A stretch of 64,000 nt of DNA, from assembly GCF_019703515.2 (NCBI RefSeq), contig NC_059385.1:33218501-33282500 (forward strand), written 5' to 3'. The position numbers and the translations under genes are program-made. The notes below the pieces were generated by a model, which ran no database searches, was not told the DNA's origin, and saw only the letters and a list, made by a program, of their open reading frames with translations. Position 1 is the stretch's first letter, and every line of letters starts with the position of its first letter. The DNA comes from Myxocyprinus asiaticus (lineage: Eukaryota; Chordata; Actinopteri; Cypriniformes; Catostomidae). Positions 46,405 to 57,906 of this stretch are shown here, one piece after another.

Positions 46405-47480
46405 ATAATCCAGGACCTGATGTCCTTCTGTCATCACTTATTAGGTAAGGATTTTATCTCCGCTGTCCAAAACTGTTTATTCAACTACTCACACAGAATT
46501 TGACTCAGGGTTTGAGTTAAGGTTTAACAGATAGGTGACTAACTAAGCTGGCTATTGGTTTTCACAAACTTTGCAAGCTAACGAATGTAGCAAATTCTTT
46601 CAAAACGTGAAAAAACATTCTTAGAGATTCCAAACTCCTGAAAAGTTGTGTGTGTGTTGCAAGTATGGGAAAAGCATTGATGTACTCATTCTCATAACTA
46701 TTTTTACATTTTCAGAATTGAAACCATGAATAGGAATCTGGAGTTCACACACATGAAAAGAACATTAAGAGTGAATCTTGAGCCACTGTTTAACATTATC
46801 TTGATAATCAACAATGTTTATGTTTGCATATTTGTGTGTTCCAGGAAGTTCAATTTGAATTGCTCTGTGACATATTCTGACATAACTGATGCTGCCCTTG
46901 ATGAAATGATCATAGACATTGTGGCTGGAAATGACCAGCTTTGATCCAAGTCCATCAGGGCACAGCTACGGGCTAATGGAATTTGGGTGCAGAAACACAG
47001 AGTGCGAAAGAGTTTGGTTCGGATCAACCCTAGGGCAGCTACACTAAGGGCAGTGTGTCAGAGAAGATTGTACAGCATTGCTGGACCAGAGTCAGGACAG
47101 ATCATGGAGGTGAAAACAATGCTGTCTGTTTATTGATTAACATCTTCAGAGGCTCAGAAAGAGGCAGTGCTATCAGAGGCAGGAGTACTCATAACCAGCG
47201 AATTAAGAGGCTCAGGGGCGACATGTGGCGGGGATTGACTATTGTTTATTACAACCTCTTTCATTTCTTGGAGAGTGAAGGTATAGTGGACATAGACAAT
47301 TAAATGCACCTCTGGACTCTTCATTATGTCTACTTGCCAAGGATCAGCAGGGATTTGACTGCCTTCAGCCGACAATGGAATAACATGGGTTGAGAACCGA
47401 AAGCCATCAGACACCGATTTTGTCCGAGACTGCTTGGAACAACAAGGACAAAGAAGTACTAGTTGTTTCTGTCTCTTCAT
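46405..47480 (+). pseudogene. DDE (rve-type) integrase/transposase relic
   Basis: A short 5' exon candidate (46405-46444) encodes DNPGPDVLLSSLI and ends at GTAAGG. A main exon from 46845 (after CCAG) encodes IIDIVAGNDQL, a TGA stop at 46942-46944, then AQLRANGIWVQKHRVR, RINPRAATLRA and YSIAGP. It then jumps, in another frame, to RTDHGGENNAVC, RGSERGSAIRGRSTHNQRI and NLFHFLESEGIVDIDN. The first catalytic Asp region appears deleted between SIAGP and RTDHGG (the family normally has about 60 residues here, from memory). The second Asp is at 47100-47102. The residue 35 positions later, where Glu is expected, is Lys (47205-47207). It belongs to a class of fish integrase-like genes; IS3EU is my tentative label. 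Confidence 0.65.
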
Positions 47481-47894
47481 ATAATCCCAGACTGACTCGA
47501 TGATGCTGAGATCAGATCTCTGTGTGGATCAGACCGGCTGATGTCGGACTGATGTGCATACAAAAATCTCACTGGATTATTACAATAAATGGCAAAAGGA
47601 ATGTTTGGAAATGTAAACTGATATTTCCCACTGGCACACTAAAGCAAAAGATAGAAATAACCATCTTATAAAAACATTTGGGGTGAAGAATCTAACATGC
47701 CTAAGACTTTTGCACAGTAGTTTATGTCCTGGCACAAGGGCTGGGCAGACGAGTTGCAATCGCTCCCATCCACCTGTTATTCAAATGAAATAGTTGCAGC
47801 AATTAGGAAATGTGAGTCCTTACCACCATATCTTTGTTTGCTAATCACTGCAACTATTTCATTTGAATGAAAGGTGAAATGAAGGTGTTGAAAC
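47481..47894. other. Intergenic space between the convergent integrase and HECT genes
   Basis: Includes an imperfect inverted repeat (TTCAAATGAAATAGTTGCAG near 47779 with its inverse near 47845). No gene is supported. Confidence 0.4.
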
Positions 47895-50462
47895 TCATCT
47901 AAGAAATGGTGACTTTAAAAACTCTGTGAAGACCTTTCCAAAGCCAAGAGATCCGTTGTGGGCAAGAAACATCAAGTCCTTGAATTCCTCTTCCTCTGAC
48001 ACACCTCTTGGTAAAAAGAGGCTCAGGGCACAGGTGGAAGCATAAGGAATTCTTCGGCTTCGCTCCTCTTGGTCATAGAATTCAATTTGGCATTTTTCGC
48101 TGAAACCCCAGTGGAAGGACAGAATCTGCTCCAGTTACAAACACCAGAAGATCTTCAATGGATGTGTCTACATCTTCTTCTGTTAATGTTTTCAGAATAG
48201 AACATGTAAAAGGCAAGAAGCAAAAACAAACTGCATTACAAAACAGTGTGCAGTTAAAGAAATGCTTACCTTGAATTAACATAAGCTAGCACTCCCACTG
48301 GAAGACAGTCTCCTCCTCCAGGTCTCGCCTGTTACTCCCTGGTGAACTCCAGACAACTGTAAATATGTCTCTGAACTCATTTCTTGACAGCCTACCCCTT
48401 TTGTTTGTAAACAATGGTAGGAAGGCTGTCCAGTTATTTAGGATCACCTCCCACAATTGGCCACATGAGTTTATCCCTGCAGTGAACTGCTTAATCATAC
48501 CTGCCACTCTAAACAGAAAAAAAATATAATTATGAGAATGAGACTTGCAAAATCCATGTTGTGGTGGAAATAAGCTTCCATAGACATTCAAGAGCAATTC
48601 ATTTTAACAACAAAATGTTCAAATTGTTTTGGTAATATTTAAATGTTTTCCTATCTGAGTTATTGTAAGGTTAATATGCTAATATGATATACATGCTTTG
48701 TTAAAATATATAAAACTTTTTAATACAGTAAAAATGTCAAATTTACAAATTCACCATTGCTGTATCCAAAATCATACCCTATACCCTCATTTACTGTTCC
48801 CTAAATTAGGGTATGCAAGTGAACTATAAAAACAATTTTGAGTGAAAAAAAAAAAAGTGAGCAAATTCTGATGCCACTTACACGTCAAGTAGTTTGCTGT
48901 GTAGCAGTTGCTTTAACAACATCTTTGTCATATATGAACTTTTCATGTGTATTTGAAAATTGTTTGACAATAACAAGTTTGAAGTTTGATTGATAGACAG
49001 AAAGAAGTCCATTCTAGATTCAGACATCAAAATGGCAGACACCCAATATAGTGCAATTTATTATGAGAGGGCAATTTTGGACAGAGCTGGAACTAACAGT
49101 ACATGTTGTATATTTCTTTACCTGTGGTAGATGTAGTGGGTTACTAACTGGCCATAAATTGTGGGCAGATCAGTCACTGAGGCTGTGAAAATATTAGGTA
49201 CACCACAGTCACCAATCCAGTCTCCCAGGGAGGTTTGTAGTTCTCTCAGCTCCTCTGAAGTGCTGCACCTGACAACCTAAAATCATAAAAAACATGTAAC
49301 CTCATATATCAAGTGTTCCAGTTACTGAAAACATTGTTGTTCCCCTTAAATGAGCACACAATTACATTATGTGGCATGTAAAATTAATTTACTTACCTGT
49401 GACAGCTTTTCTTCAAGTTCTTTATCCAGAAAATGTGTTAGATCAAATGTCGTGAGGTCTGGTTTCTGGCCACACATTATGAAGAAAAGTTATTGGTTTA
49501 TGCAGCTGATGCCTGGTCCATTGTGAATTATGGACCAGGTGATCAGCCTTCCAGCTGTGTAAAATTTATTTTCAGCTAGAGCTATCTGGTCATAGCTAAA
49601 GAGCAGCTGTCCAGGTTTGCCCTCAAAAATTCCAAGGGTGCTTTGGAGCTCAATCATGAGGAGTCTGAAAAAAAGAAGAAAATATTATAGCCTAAAAACA
49701 GACACAAAAACCTGGATCAAGTTTAAACCAATAATTAGACATCACAGCTGCCAAAGGGGCATGTCAGACGGTCATGTGAATATAGTGAGATTATGTCATA
49801 AAAAAATGATTGTAATGAAAATTGCAGTGTTGTTAAATGCATTTATGCCAAGACATGATAAGGACTTAAATGTCCAAAACCCCACTTTTAAACCTAGGGC
49901 ATTTCCAAACTTTCAAAGGGCTGTGTAGATATTATATACATGTAATTTCTAATTTACCTAAAAAATTCTCTCCTCGGACCTCCATAGTCATCTGCCATTT
50001 CTCCCACAAATTCAATATTGGGAGTTTTTTTCCACTCAAAGTAACCCCTTACAGGGCAACACATGCACTCTTAAGAATGCTTCTACGTCTTGCGATGACC
50101 GTAATATTGGTGTAGAAGTCAAGAATGTCCTCACGGAACTCTTCTGGTAGCTCTCTTTCATGCTGAAAACACCAAATAAATTATCACCAAAATATGTTTT
50201 GCATAAAAAATGATCATGTGGGTGATGCACTTCTATATAAAATATATTAATTATATGCACTAATAGAATACATACATCCGGACTACTATTCCTGACTGGT
50301 GATGCCAGGAGTACTTCCTCAAGGTCTGATCCTGATGAGTCAATATAGAAGTCCTCTAAGTGCCACCAAAAATGACCACAAATATGTACTGCCATATTTT
50401 CCACTGAATATTGTTACAAATTAGAATTAGAAAAAAAAAAAAAAACTATAAAATTAATCAAC

Positions 50463-50635
50463 CTGGCCATGAGGTCATGATGGCTGGGATGTACTTGGTG
50501 TATTGCGTTGGCAGCATGACTACAGTTTCCAGTGGGCACACTTGCGTTGGTGTGGGCAGCATAACTAGAGTTTCTAGTGGGCACATTTGCGTTGGTGTGG
50601 GCAGCATAACTAGAGGTTCCAGTGGGCACCATATG
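50463..50635 (-). repeat. In-frame 45-bp tandem repeat in HECT exon 4
   Basis: About 2.7 copies of a 15-codon unit (VPTGTSSYAAHTNAN, VPTRNSSYAAHTNAS, then VPTGNCSHAANA). It keeps the reading frame. Ser/Thr/Asn-rich, likely disordered. Confidence 0.85.
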
Positions 50636-50665
50636 CTAGGTTGGTGTTGTCAACCTAGCATATGG
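50629..50665. repeat. Perfect hairpin at HECT exon 4 acceptor
   Basis: A 15-bp perfect stem (CCATATGCTAGGTTG with its inverse) and a 7-base loop. The in-frame splice acceptor of exon 4 (CCTAG, then CATATGG) lies inside the stem. Confidence 0.8.
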
Positions 50666-52721
50666 GTTGTTTAAAGGAAATGAATCTTACAGCAAACATT
50701 GTACAGACTTACATAAAAATATTAATATTATAACACAAGATTAATAATAATATTGAAATATGAATCAAAATAAGTATGTGACATTATCCAGGCACTATCA
50801 AAATGCGGTTTATTTTTAGTGCAACCAGCTCAGCTCCACCCTCCCTTTCAACTCAACCTATAGTGCAAGTTTGGGGCATGGCATCTCAGCAAGAGAATAT
50901 GAAGGAAGAACTATGGAAGAGTTATTATGCTTTACAGAGGTAGAATTTGAGCCAAAATTCGAAGACTTGCTCTGTGTTGAAAGCGAACAGTGTAAAACCT
51001 GAGATAACTTTGACCTTGCATTTACAAGGTGGAGGACGTGAATTTTTGTGGTTCATGGAGATGCTGAACTTGCAGAGTTAGTTCTCAACAGGTAAGAGAG
51101 TTACACTAAACGTATTGGTAACACAATTTATCACATTATGCAAAATTAACAAGCAAAGGCCTATGGGTAGTCAAACCATGCATACAATATGGTGGTATTA
51201 TACTTCATATTTAACGATGTTACTCACCTTGGGATGAATGTAAAGGGCAGACCTCCCCAATGCATTGCTTAAGTGAATCTGTTTGGGACTCAAACTTTCT
51301 ATCTGCAAAGGGATGACCTGTCTTTGTCTGTTTACTTTACCTAGCTGAATTTCTTCTGGAAGATCAGGAAAATTATCTCTTAGAGTCTGTATGAATTTTT
51401 CCTCATTCAAATCATGCCGCACAACAACCCGGTGGGATGGAGTAGCAACTGACAAAGTATTAAAGAAAAATAACTTCACAGCTTTCATGCTGAAAAACAA
51501 TAATATTAAGAAGATCATGAAGAAATGAATAAATAAAAATGTTTTCACTTATGTGAACTCACCTCTATGTGATCTACAGTGGTCAATTAAGGCGCTCTTT
51601 AGCACAGAGACTTTAAAAGTAATTTGTCTTGGTCTTACTCTGTTGCACCTTCGCTGACGGATTGCTCCACCACCACTTGAATTTTGGAACATTTCAAACC
51701 TATATAAAAAAAAATCTATATGGGTCCTCATTGCATTTACTAGACTAGACACACTTGTAAAGAAAAAACACAACAAAAAACAATCTCACAAACTGTCACA
51801 ACAAACAAATTATTTAAAATGTTAGGCCAGCTATGAAGACCTATGGCAGTAGTGGTGTTAACATTCAATGGCATGCCATTTTACATTCTGATGTCATGCC
51901 GCTATATTTACCATTGTTGCTTTCCTGTGTATGCATAAAAATATTTTTCATAATGTGTTGATGTAATTAGAATTAAAGATAATAAATGTGAATCCTAAAA
52001 TTAAGGAGACATGAAAGACATTTAAAAAAGAAAAGAAAAATAATCAGAACTGAGAATAAAATAATGATTTCCTTTGTTACAGCAATCTGTTTTTTTGCTT
52101 TCTCTGCCAATTTTGGATCATGCTTTTGTTTTTTCCCCACTCACACTTTGGTTTGGAATTTCTGTTTGTGTTTTTTATTCTAACTTAGTAACAATAGAAA
52201 AATGTTGATGAAAATGTCATTAAAGATTGACATCAAATAACAAAAATATCTCATATAAATTATATAATAAATAACAACAACAACAACAATATAATAAAGT
52301 AACAGGGATTATATTATATGATACCATATTGGTCTAAGTTACTGGCTTCAGGACTTTAAGGCATCGGTATATTTGGACAGCTCATTGTTAAAACATACAG
52401 TTGGACTGATTTATAACATTTGCATTTATGAATTACATTTTAACAAAGGAATCAGTTTATTTATAGAAGAAAAAAAAATAGATTAAGATTCATTTCTCCT
52501 CCATTATTAGTCAAAATATCTTGCATGTAGAGTAGATATTCTTTGATCAAAGCGTCCCTGTTCAGGTCATGTGTGAGCAAGAAGCCAAAGCATGGTAGCA
52601 ATGTCTCCCCCCATTCTCCCTGATTTATTGACTATAGAAGAGCTGTCAATCTAGAACTAGTGGGCCAATGGAGATGTTAAACCCTGGCCTGCTCTGCATG
52701 AATCTCGAACTGTAACATTTG

Positions 52722-52820
52722 GGCTGCGTCCGAAAACTGTAAAATGCTGCCTTCGGATGCTGCATTCCGAGGTAGGGCAGCAGGGCAACAAGGAAGCTGC
52801 CTAAGTTTTCAGACGCAGCC
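52722..52820. mobile_element. Short MITE with inverted ends
   Basis: Begins GGCTGCGTCCGAAAACT and ends with the inverse AGTTTTCAGACGCAGCC; 99 bp. The class is probably hAT-like, from memory of similar fish ends; the target duplication is unclear. Confidence 0.7.
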
Positions 52821-53363
52821 TTGAAAACACAAGCGCACAGCAAAGAAAACCAAAGAATGAGTGGGCAAAAATAAAAGAGATAATTTTTTTTTATTTTAAC
52901 AAAGGAAAACATTTTTTTGTTTTCACAATTCTTAATATTTTGCTTTTATTTTTTCCCCCCTTTTTTCATGTGTTCAATTTTATGATTCACGTTTATTGTT
53001 CTTAACTGACCGCAATATATTTGGTGTCAAATTTACAAAAAGCACTTAAGAAATTGGATGGATGGGACACAGAAAATGGACAAACATTTATAACCTTCTT
53101 TACTATGGAGGGCTTTTTTGTGTACCCTTTCCCTCTCTGTTCCACCTGACCACTTTCACTCCATCCTCACTCTGTGCGTTGATAACTCTGCTCATCACAG
53201 CCGTTCGCTGGTGTGAAATTATAACTCCACTGCTTCTGATTGGTTCATACATTGGGGAGGCTCCTATCTGGTTCCTATCTCTAAAGCCCACCCCCAAACC
53301 TAATCCCAACCAAGTCATTATCGATTTAATATTGAATAACAATTTCAGAAATTACTTGTGTGC

Positions 53364-53799
53364 ATTGGGCAGGCTATGGAATGATTTTTCCATAGCCATT
53401 TCAAATGTGAATGAACTGAGTTTTTTGGAAAATTGTTTGTCTGGTAAAGAAGAAAGTATTTTGAGCAATTGAAAATCAATTTTGCCATCAAAAATGTTTA
53501 TCTGAATGAGGGCAGGTGTCCTTTTTTTTTTGCCTGTGCAATGTCTTCTCTTTGCTCCACAATTCCAGCCAATCAGAGATTTGACTGCTAAATTCTGATT
53601 GGCTGTCATGACCACCAATCACAAGATAAAATATTGTGGAAATCACAAGAGTTTACCAATGTTGTCATGATACTTTCTTCTTTGCCAGACGAACATTTCT
53701 CCACAAAACTCAGTTAACGCTGTGAAATGCCCTTTTGTGTGTTAAAAATCTCTCGTGCGCGAAGAATTGTGGCAGAAAAATCATTCCATAGCAGGCAAT
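53364..53799. mobile_element. Foldback MITE, 436 bp
   Basis: Left arm ATTGGGCAGGCTATGGAATG with TTGTCTGGTAAAGAAGAAAG inside; the right arm inverted reads ATTGCCTGCTATGGAATGAT with TCGTCTGGCAAAGAAGAAAG. Arms about 100-135 bp. Not coding. Confidence 0.75.
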
Positions 53800-54596
53800 A
53801 TAAAATAATAACAAATAAGTAAATAAATAAATGATAACGAGCGGACAGCGGGCCAAAACAGTTGTCAGGCCACCGGAATTTCTCCCAGTGCTCCAGATGG
53901 CCAGTCCGGACTACTACGTTACTCGGTTATACAGTATATGTGGCGAACAATGGCGGCATTGGCCATGGCACCCTGCCATGCCACTAAATGTTGTAACTTA
54001 ACCCATCTCTCTGATTTAGTCTATCTAAACAAAAGTCCACTTTGCTCAAGAATTTTATGAGTAAATCCAAAAAGGGGAAAAGTACATCCATTTAATTACA
54101 ACAAGAATTGAACTTCCAGGGTAGCATGGCTTGCAAAAGTTGTGTAATATGCCATATTAAAATATGCAAAAAATACTGTGTTGTCTTTCTGTGCTATTAA
54201 CTTTTTGTTGGGACTTGGTTATTAATTAATTACATTGTTTAAAATAATAAATAAATAAAACAATTTAAAGGTTTATAATGTTATACTATTACTTTGATTA
54301 GATAACTGGCTAAAAGATTATAGAATATTTTAAAATATCTAAATATCCAAGTTCAAGTAGGCCTACCTGTCCAGTAGAGTAGTCTCTTCCTCTTCTGGGG
54401 GGTCTTCATTAAGGAGGAGATTAAACTGGGCATTCATTCTGTCTCTGATATCATTAATTCTTCTTCTGAATCTGTTTTCACCATCTGCCATTCTTGTATA
54501 GTACTAAAACTTTAACTGATTTTCGACATTACTCGTGCCTTGTTTAAAAAAAAAAGAGCAAAATTGTGCGGGATACAGCATACAATAAGGTCCGCC

Positions 54597-54860
54597 CACT
54601 TAAAGGAACAGTCTGGTTCAATACAAGTTTCACAGCATTTCTGGCATAAAACACACACTCTTTCAAAAGTATAGCCACATTATGTAAACAAAAACAATAT
54701 TATCGAAGTAAATTCGAAGATTTTCGCTATACTTTTCTGTGCTTTTCATTGTGTCTGCTTAATTTAATAAATTACATTAACTAACCACATGACTTGTATT
54801 TCTAATATCTGTATGTTATTGCAATATGGACATTAGTTTGATAGTCACCTCTGACAGGTA
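54597..54860. repeat. Deleted MITE related to 35675-36312
   Basis: Shares TTAAAGGAACAG-type end wording and CTTTCAAAAGTATAGCCACA with the element at 35675-36312. It lies about 100 bases upstream of the HECT start. Confidence 0.5.
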
Positions 54861-55186
54861 TATTTTGATTGTAAAACAAACATGCATTTCTGCCTTGGAA
54901 AGATGTGTATTTTAAAAAGCTATATAAATAAATGTGAATTGAATTGAACTGTGCAAAGTTATATACAATTTTAACATCTCTGTTGCCATGGCAACGTAGG
55001 GTAAGACGGGAGAAGACGCCCTGGGGTAAGATGACCCCCCATCTTTAATTTTCCTAAAATTGCCAAACCTCACTTGAACATATTTATAAATTGTGTGTGC
55101 AATACTTAATATTGACATTTCACCTGACCAACGATTGTGAGAGAGTAATCCCATCAGAACAGTTTTGAGGCAAATTGATATAATTT
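54861..55186. other. Non-coding spacer with GGGTAAGA motifs
   Basis: Contains GGGTAAGACGGGAGAAGACG and GGGGTAAGATGACCCCCC near 55000-55042. No gene. Confidence 0.4.
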
Positions 55187-55311
55187 TTTGCTTTTTTGAA
55201 AATGGTGAACTGTGTGTTTATATTACATTGAATATTAATTTATTAATTAATATCTCACTTTTAATATTTAATGTAATATAAACACACAGTTCACCATTTT
55301 CAAATAGCAAA
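55187..55311. mobile_element. Foldback MITE or palindrome, 125 bp
   Basis: Left arm TTTGCTTTTTTGAAAATGGT pairs with the inverted right arm TTTGCTATTTGAAAATGGTG; arms about 50 bp, loop AT-rich. It lies between two GGGTAAGAT motif regions. Confidence 0.75.
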
Positions 55312-56199
55312 ACATATATGTATATTTGTTCATTGGAGACTTAAGGGCAGAATAATTAACTTAGATTTGAGGAAAAAATATATCATATATATCAATATTA
55401 TACAATATAATATAATATAATATAAAGAGTTAGAGTTGTACCCTTGGGGTAAGATGGCCCCCTCAAAATGGGGCAAAAGGCACCCAGGGGTATCTTGACC
55501 CAAAATATTAGGTAAAAATACTATTGGGGAGGGAGTAAAAGTGTGTGTGTGTGTATGTGTGTGTATAATTTTGTGGTTGAATTATAATTAATTATATTAA
55601 TTATAATTAAGGCTATACCATTACACGCTGGCACCTGCTGATCAGGTACACTTCTCTTTGTATGGGATTGCAAATTGATCATAATTAAGCACAGACAACC
55701 CAGCCTTTTGCAGTATAGTCACAGTCCATACAACAATTTAAGTTAGATTCATTTTGCAGCCTATTTTGATTCATTAATTTTGATTCGCACATTCCACGAA
55801 ACGATGCGCTTTATAGCTAAACCATTTTTATTAATGGATTCCACTACAGAAATGAAATCATATGGCCCCACCCAGGGGCGTCGGTCAAACAAAATCTACG
55901 CCCTTAGCTTCACCATATTTTACATATCTCCCCTTCCAGCTAGTCGTTTTTGATATTGCTGCCTGGTATTTTGATGAATATTGAAGAAACTTCTTGGTGT
56001 GGTGATCTGACAGACGGCAAAAATACTTACATGCGCTTATACATCACAACAAAAGGACTCACGAGATATTCAGCCGAACCACAAATAAGAAATGGATCGC
56101 TGACATATGAAATGTAAAATAATTTTTTCTTTCATAATTATAAACTAAATTATAAATTATAAGTGTTAACTGGACGTTCAAAATAAATAAAGTGTCCGG
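55312..56199. other. Non-coding, AT-rich, with GT run and GGGGTAAGATGG motif
   Basis: GGGGTAAGATGGCCCCCTCA near 55446-55465 and a GT microsatellite at about 55540-55564. No gene. Confidence 0.45.
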
Positions 56200-56337
56200 G
56201 GACGCCATGCGGGAAGCAGACGTGTGAGACACGAGCTCTGCGAACTTTGCTAGTTTTTAAATTATTTTTATGTTATAATCTGGTTAGATTCAAAATTCTC
56301 TTTTTTTTTTTTTTTTTTTTTTTAGTTGTTTACAAGA

Positions 56338-56916
56338 ATGACAGAAGTTGAAAAACGAATCGATTATCTTGAGTCATCGGAAAGGGAATTAACCGCTAAT
56401 ACGCCCGTGTCCAAAACAGATTTAGAATTAATTTAGGAAAAACTGGAATATTTTGAAAATATGAGCCGAAGGAATAACATACGAATTGTTGGAATTCCTG
56501 AGCATGAAGAGGGCAGAGATATGGTGAAATTCCTGAACGAGCTCTTCCCGAGTCTGCTCGACATAACAGGCCACAAGCTGGAAATCGAGCGAGCTCACAG
56601 ATCTGCTGAGAGAGATAGGCCCCGATGCATTCTGGCCAAATTTCTGAGATCATCCGATAAAGATCTCGTGTTGCGCCAAGCGAGGAGCAAAGGGAAGCTT
56701 TCTTGGAAGAACCATAATATTTTCTTGTTCCCTGACTTTGCGAACTCGACAAGAGAGAAACGCGATCGGTTCAAGGAATGTAAGAAACTCTTACATCAGA
56801 AAAAGATCTCGTTTGCTCTGATGTTTCCGGCCAAACTGAGAATAGAAACGAAGAATGGTCGCAAAGTATTTACTTGTCCAAAACTGGCACTCTCCTTCGT
56901 AAATACATTGGAGTGA
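56338..56916 (+). pseudogene. LINE ORF1 (copy B)
   Basis: Starts MTEVEKRIDYLESSEREL (coiled coil), has an in-frame TAG at 56434-56436, then continues open for 151 codons from 56461: MSRRNNIRIVGIPEHEEGRD, RAHRSAERDRPRCILAKFL, then FPDFANSTREKRDRFKECKK. This is the RNA-recognition and C-terminal pair of an L1 ORF1 (transposase-22-like). It acts as a trimeric RNA chaperone in L1 particles. The N-terminal coiled coil is short, so part is missing. One stop only. Confidence 0.82.
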
Positions 56917-57906
56917 GTAAGCCATTTGATGTTTCTTATATTAGTGGACTGACTCGTAGTTGAAGCACTGTATTATATGAGGAAGCTGGGTGCCATTTTT
57001 GTTTCTTTTTGCGCTGGCTCCGCCTAGTGGCAGGAGTTTGTTTTGTGGCATGACTCCAAGAAACTTTTGCATTGACGGAAAATCTTTTCTACACTTAAGT
57101 TTCCGGCCAGATTGAGAGTGGACACTATGGATGACTGCAAAATATCTACATGCTCACATAAAGGACGTCTTTTATAAAGTTGACGGGCTGAGTAAGTTAT
57201 GGTGTATTTTTCTTTTTTTTTTTTTTTTTTTTTGCGGCCTCCCAGTTAGTTTGGCTCTTGATCATCTGAGGAACCGGGATGCCGGTTTTGTTTTTCGTGC
57301 TGGCTCCGCCTAGCGGCTGGAGCTTTTTCTGTTGAATATCACTCCTTTGGAACAGCTGTGGATAAATCTGTTTGTTCTTCGTGCTTATTCCTCCTGCTGG
57401 CTGGAGTCTGTTTTGTTGAGTATTTTTGCGGGACAATGGAATGATTATGTCATCCGCTGAACTCATAACAGCTGGCTCACTGAACACTTGTTTGTCTGTC
57501 CGAGAAAACTGAACGGCTTTATATCAGCTGGAGTTTATTTTGTGGAGGAACACACCTTCGAGACGGTTCTGTGAATGAATCTACAAGTTTTTTCTGTTAT
57601 TCTGCCTGTTGGCTGGGGTCTGTTTTAAAAGTATTTTCTGTTATGTAATTTTGCCTTACAAAATTTGTATAGAAGCACCGGACTTGAGAAATCCGATGGC
57701 AAAGTTGTCGCGGGGGCTCTCGTAGGCGTACATGGACTCTTTGAGTTTTAAGGGATTGTCCTGCGCGGGGTTAATGCACACGTTTATCTTTTTTCTGTAT
57801 GTTTTGTTCGGGGGGAAGTTCAGGGTTTGATTGTTGCATAAATGGGGAATGTGGTCTGTATAATCTTGTTTTTGACACACAATTTATTTATTTTTATTAT
57901 ATCAAA
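56917..57906 (+). repeat. ORF1-ORF2 spacer with degenerate internal repeats
   Basis: Five diverged copies of a GCTGGCTCCGCCTAGCGGCT-type block followed by GGAGTCTGTTTTGTTG wording, near 57011, 57297, 57380, 57515 and 57590. A T run lies at about 57212-57233. Unusually long for an L1 spacer. Not coding. Confidence 0.6.

Larger units (their letters stand above)
51700..54366 (-). other. First intron of the HECT pseudogene
   Basis: About 2.7 kb, bounded by GTAGGC at 54366 and an AG acceptor at 51700. Mostly AT-rich and free of supported ORFs; it hosts two foldback MITEs at 52722-52820 and 53364-53799. The ORF at 53062-53472 overlaps the second MITE and is not supported as a gene. Confidence 0.65.
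47895..54491 (-). pseudogene. HECT-domain E3 ubiquitin ligase, ten-exon, G2E3-like
   Basis: Exons (5' to 3', minus strand): 54367-54491, 51563-51699, 51228-51448, 50463-50635, about 50276-50384, 49958-50162, 49397-49664, 49122-49276, 48270-48508, 47895-48179. Nearly all have GT-AG borders with matching phase; the fourth-fifth joint is unclear. The start encodes MADGENRFRRRIND; exon 4 holds a 15-residue repeat. Exons 6-10 form a HECT domain: IEFVGEMADDYGGPRREFF, GKPGQLLFSYDQIALAENKF, INSCGQLWEVILNNW, FVTGADSVLPLGF and ASTCALSLFLP with the catalytic Cys codon at 48030-48032. HECT ligases take ubiquitin on that Cys and pass it to a target. Breaks: stops at 49490-49492 and 48286-48288, frameshifts near 50047-50080 and 48080-48092. 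Related fish genes are labelled G2/M-phase-specific E3 ligase-like. Confidence 0.8.

Noticed and set aside
53062..53472. 136-residue ORF (+)
   Set aside because: It lies in the HECT intron and runs into a foldback MITE; no domain is seen.
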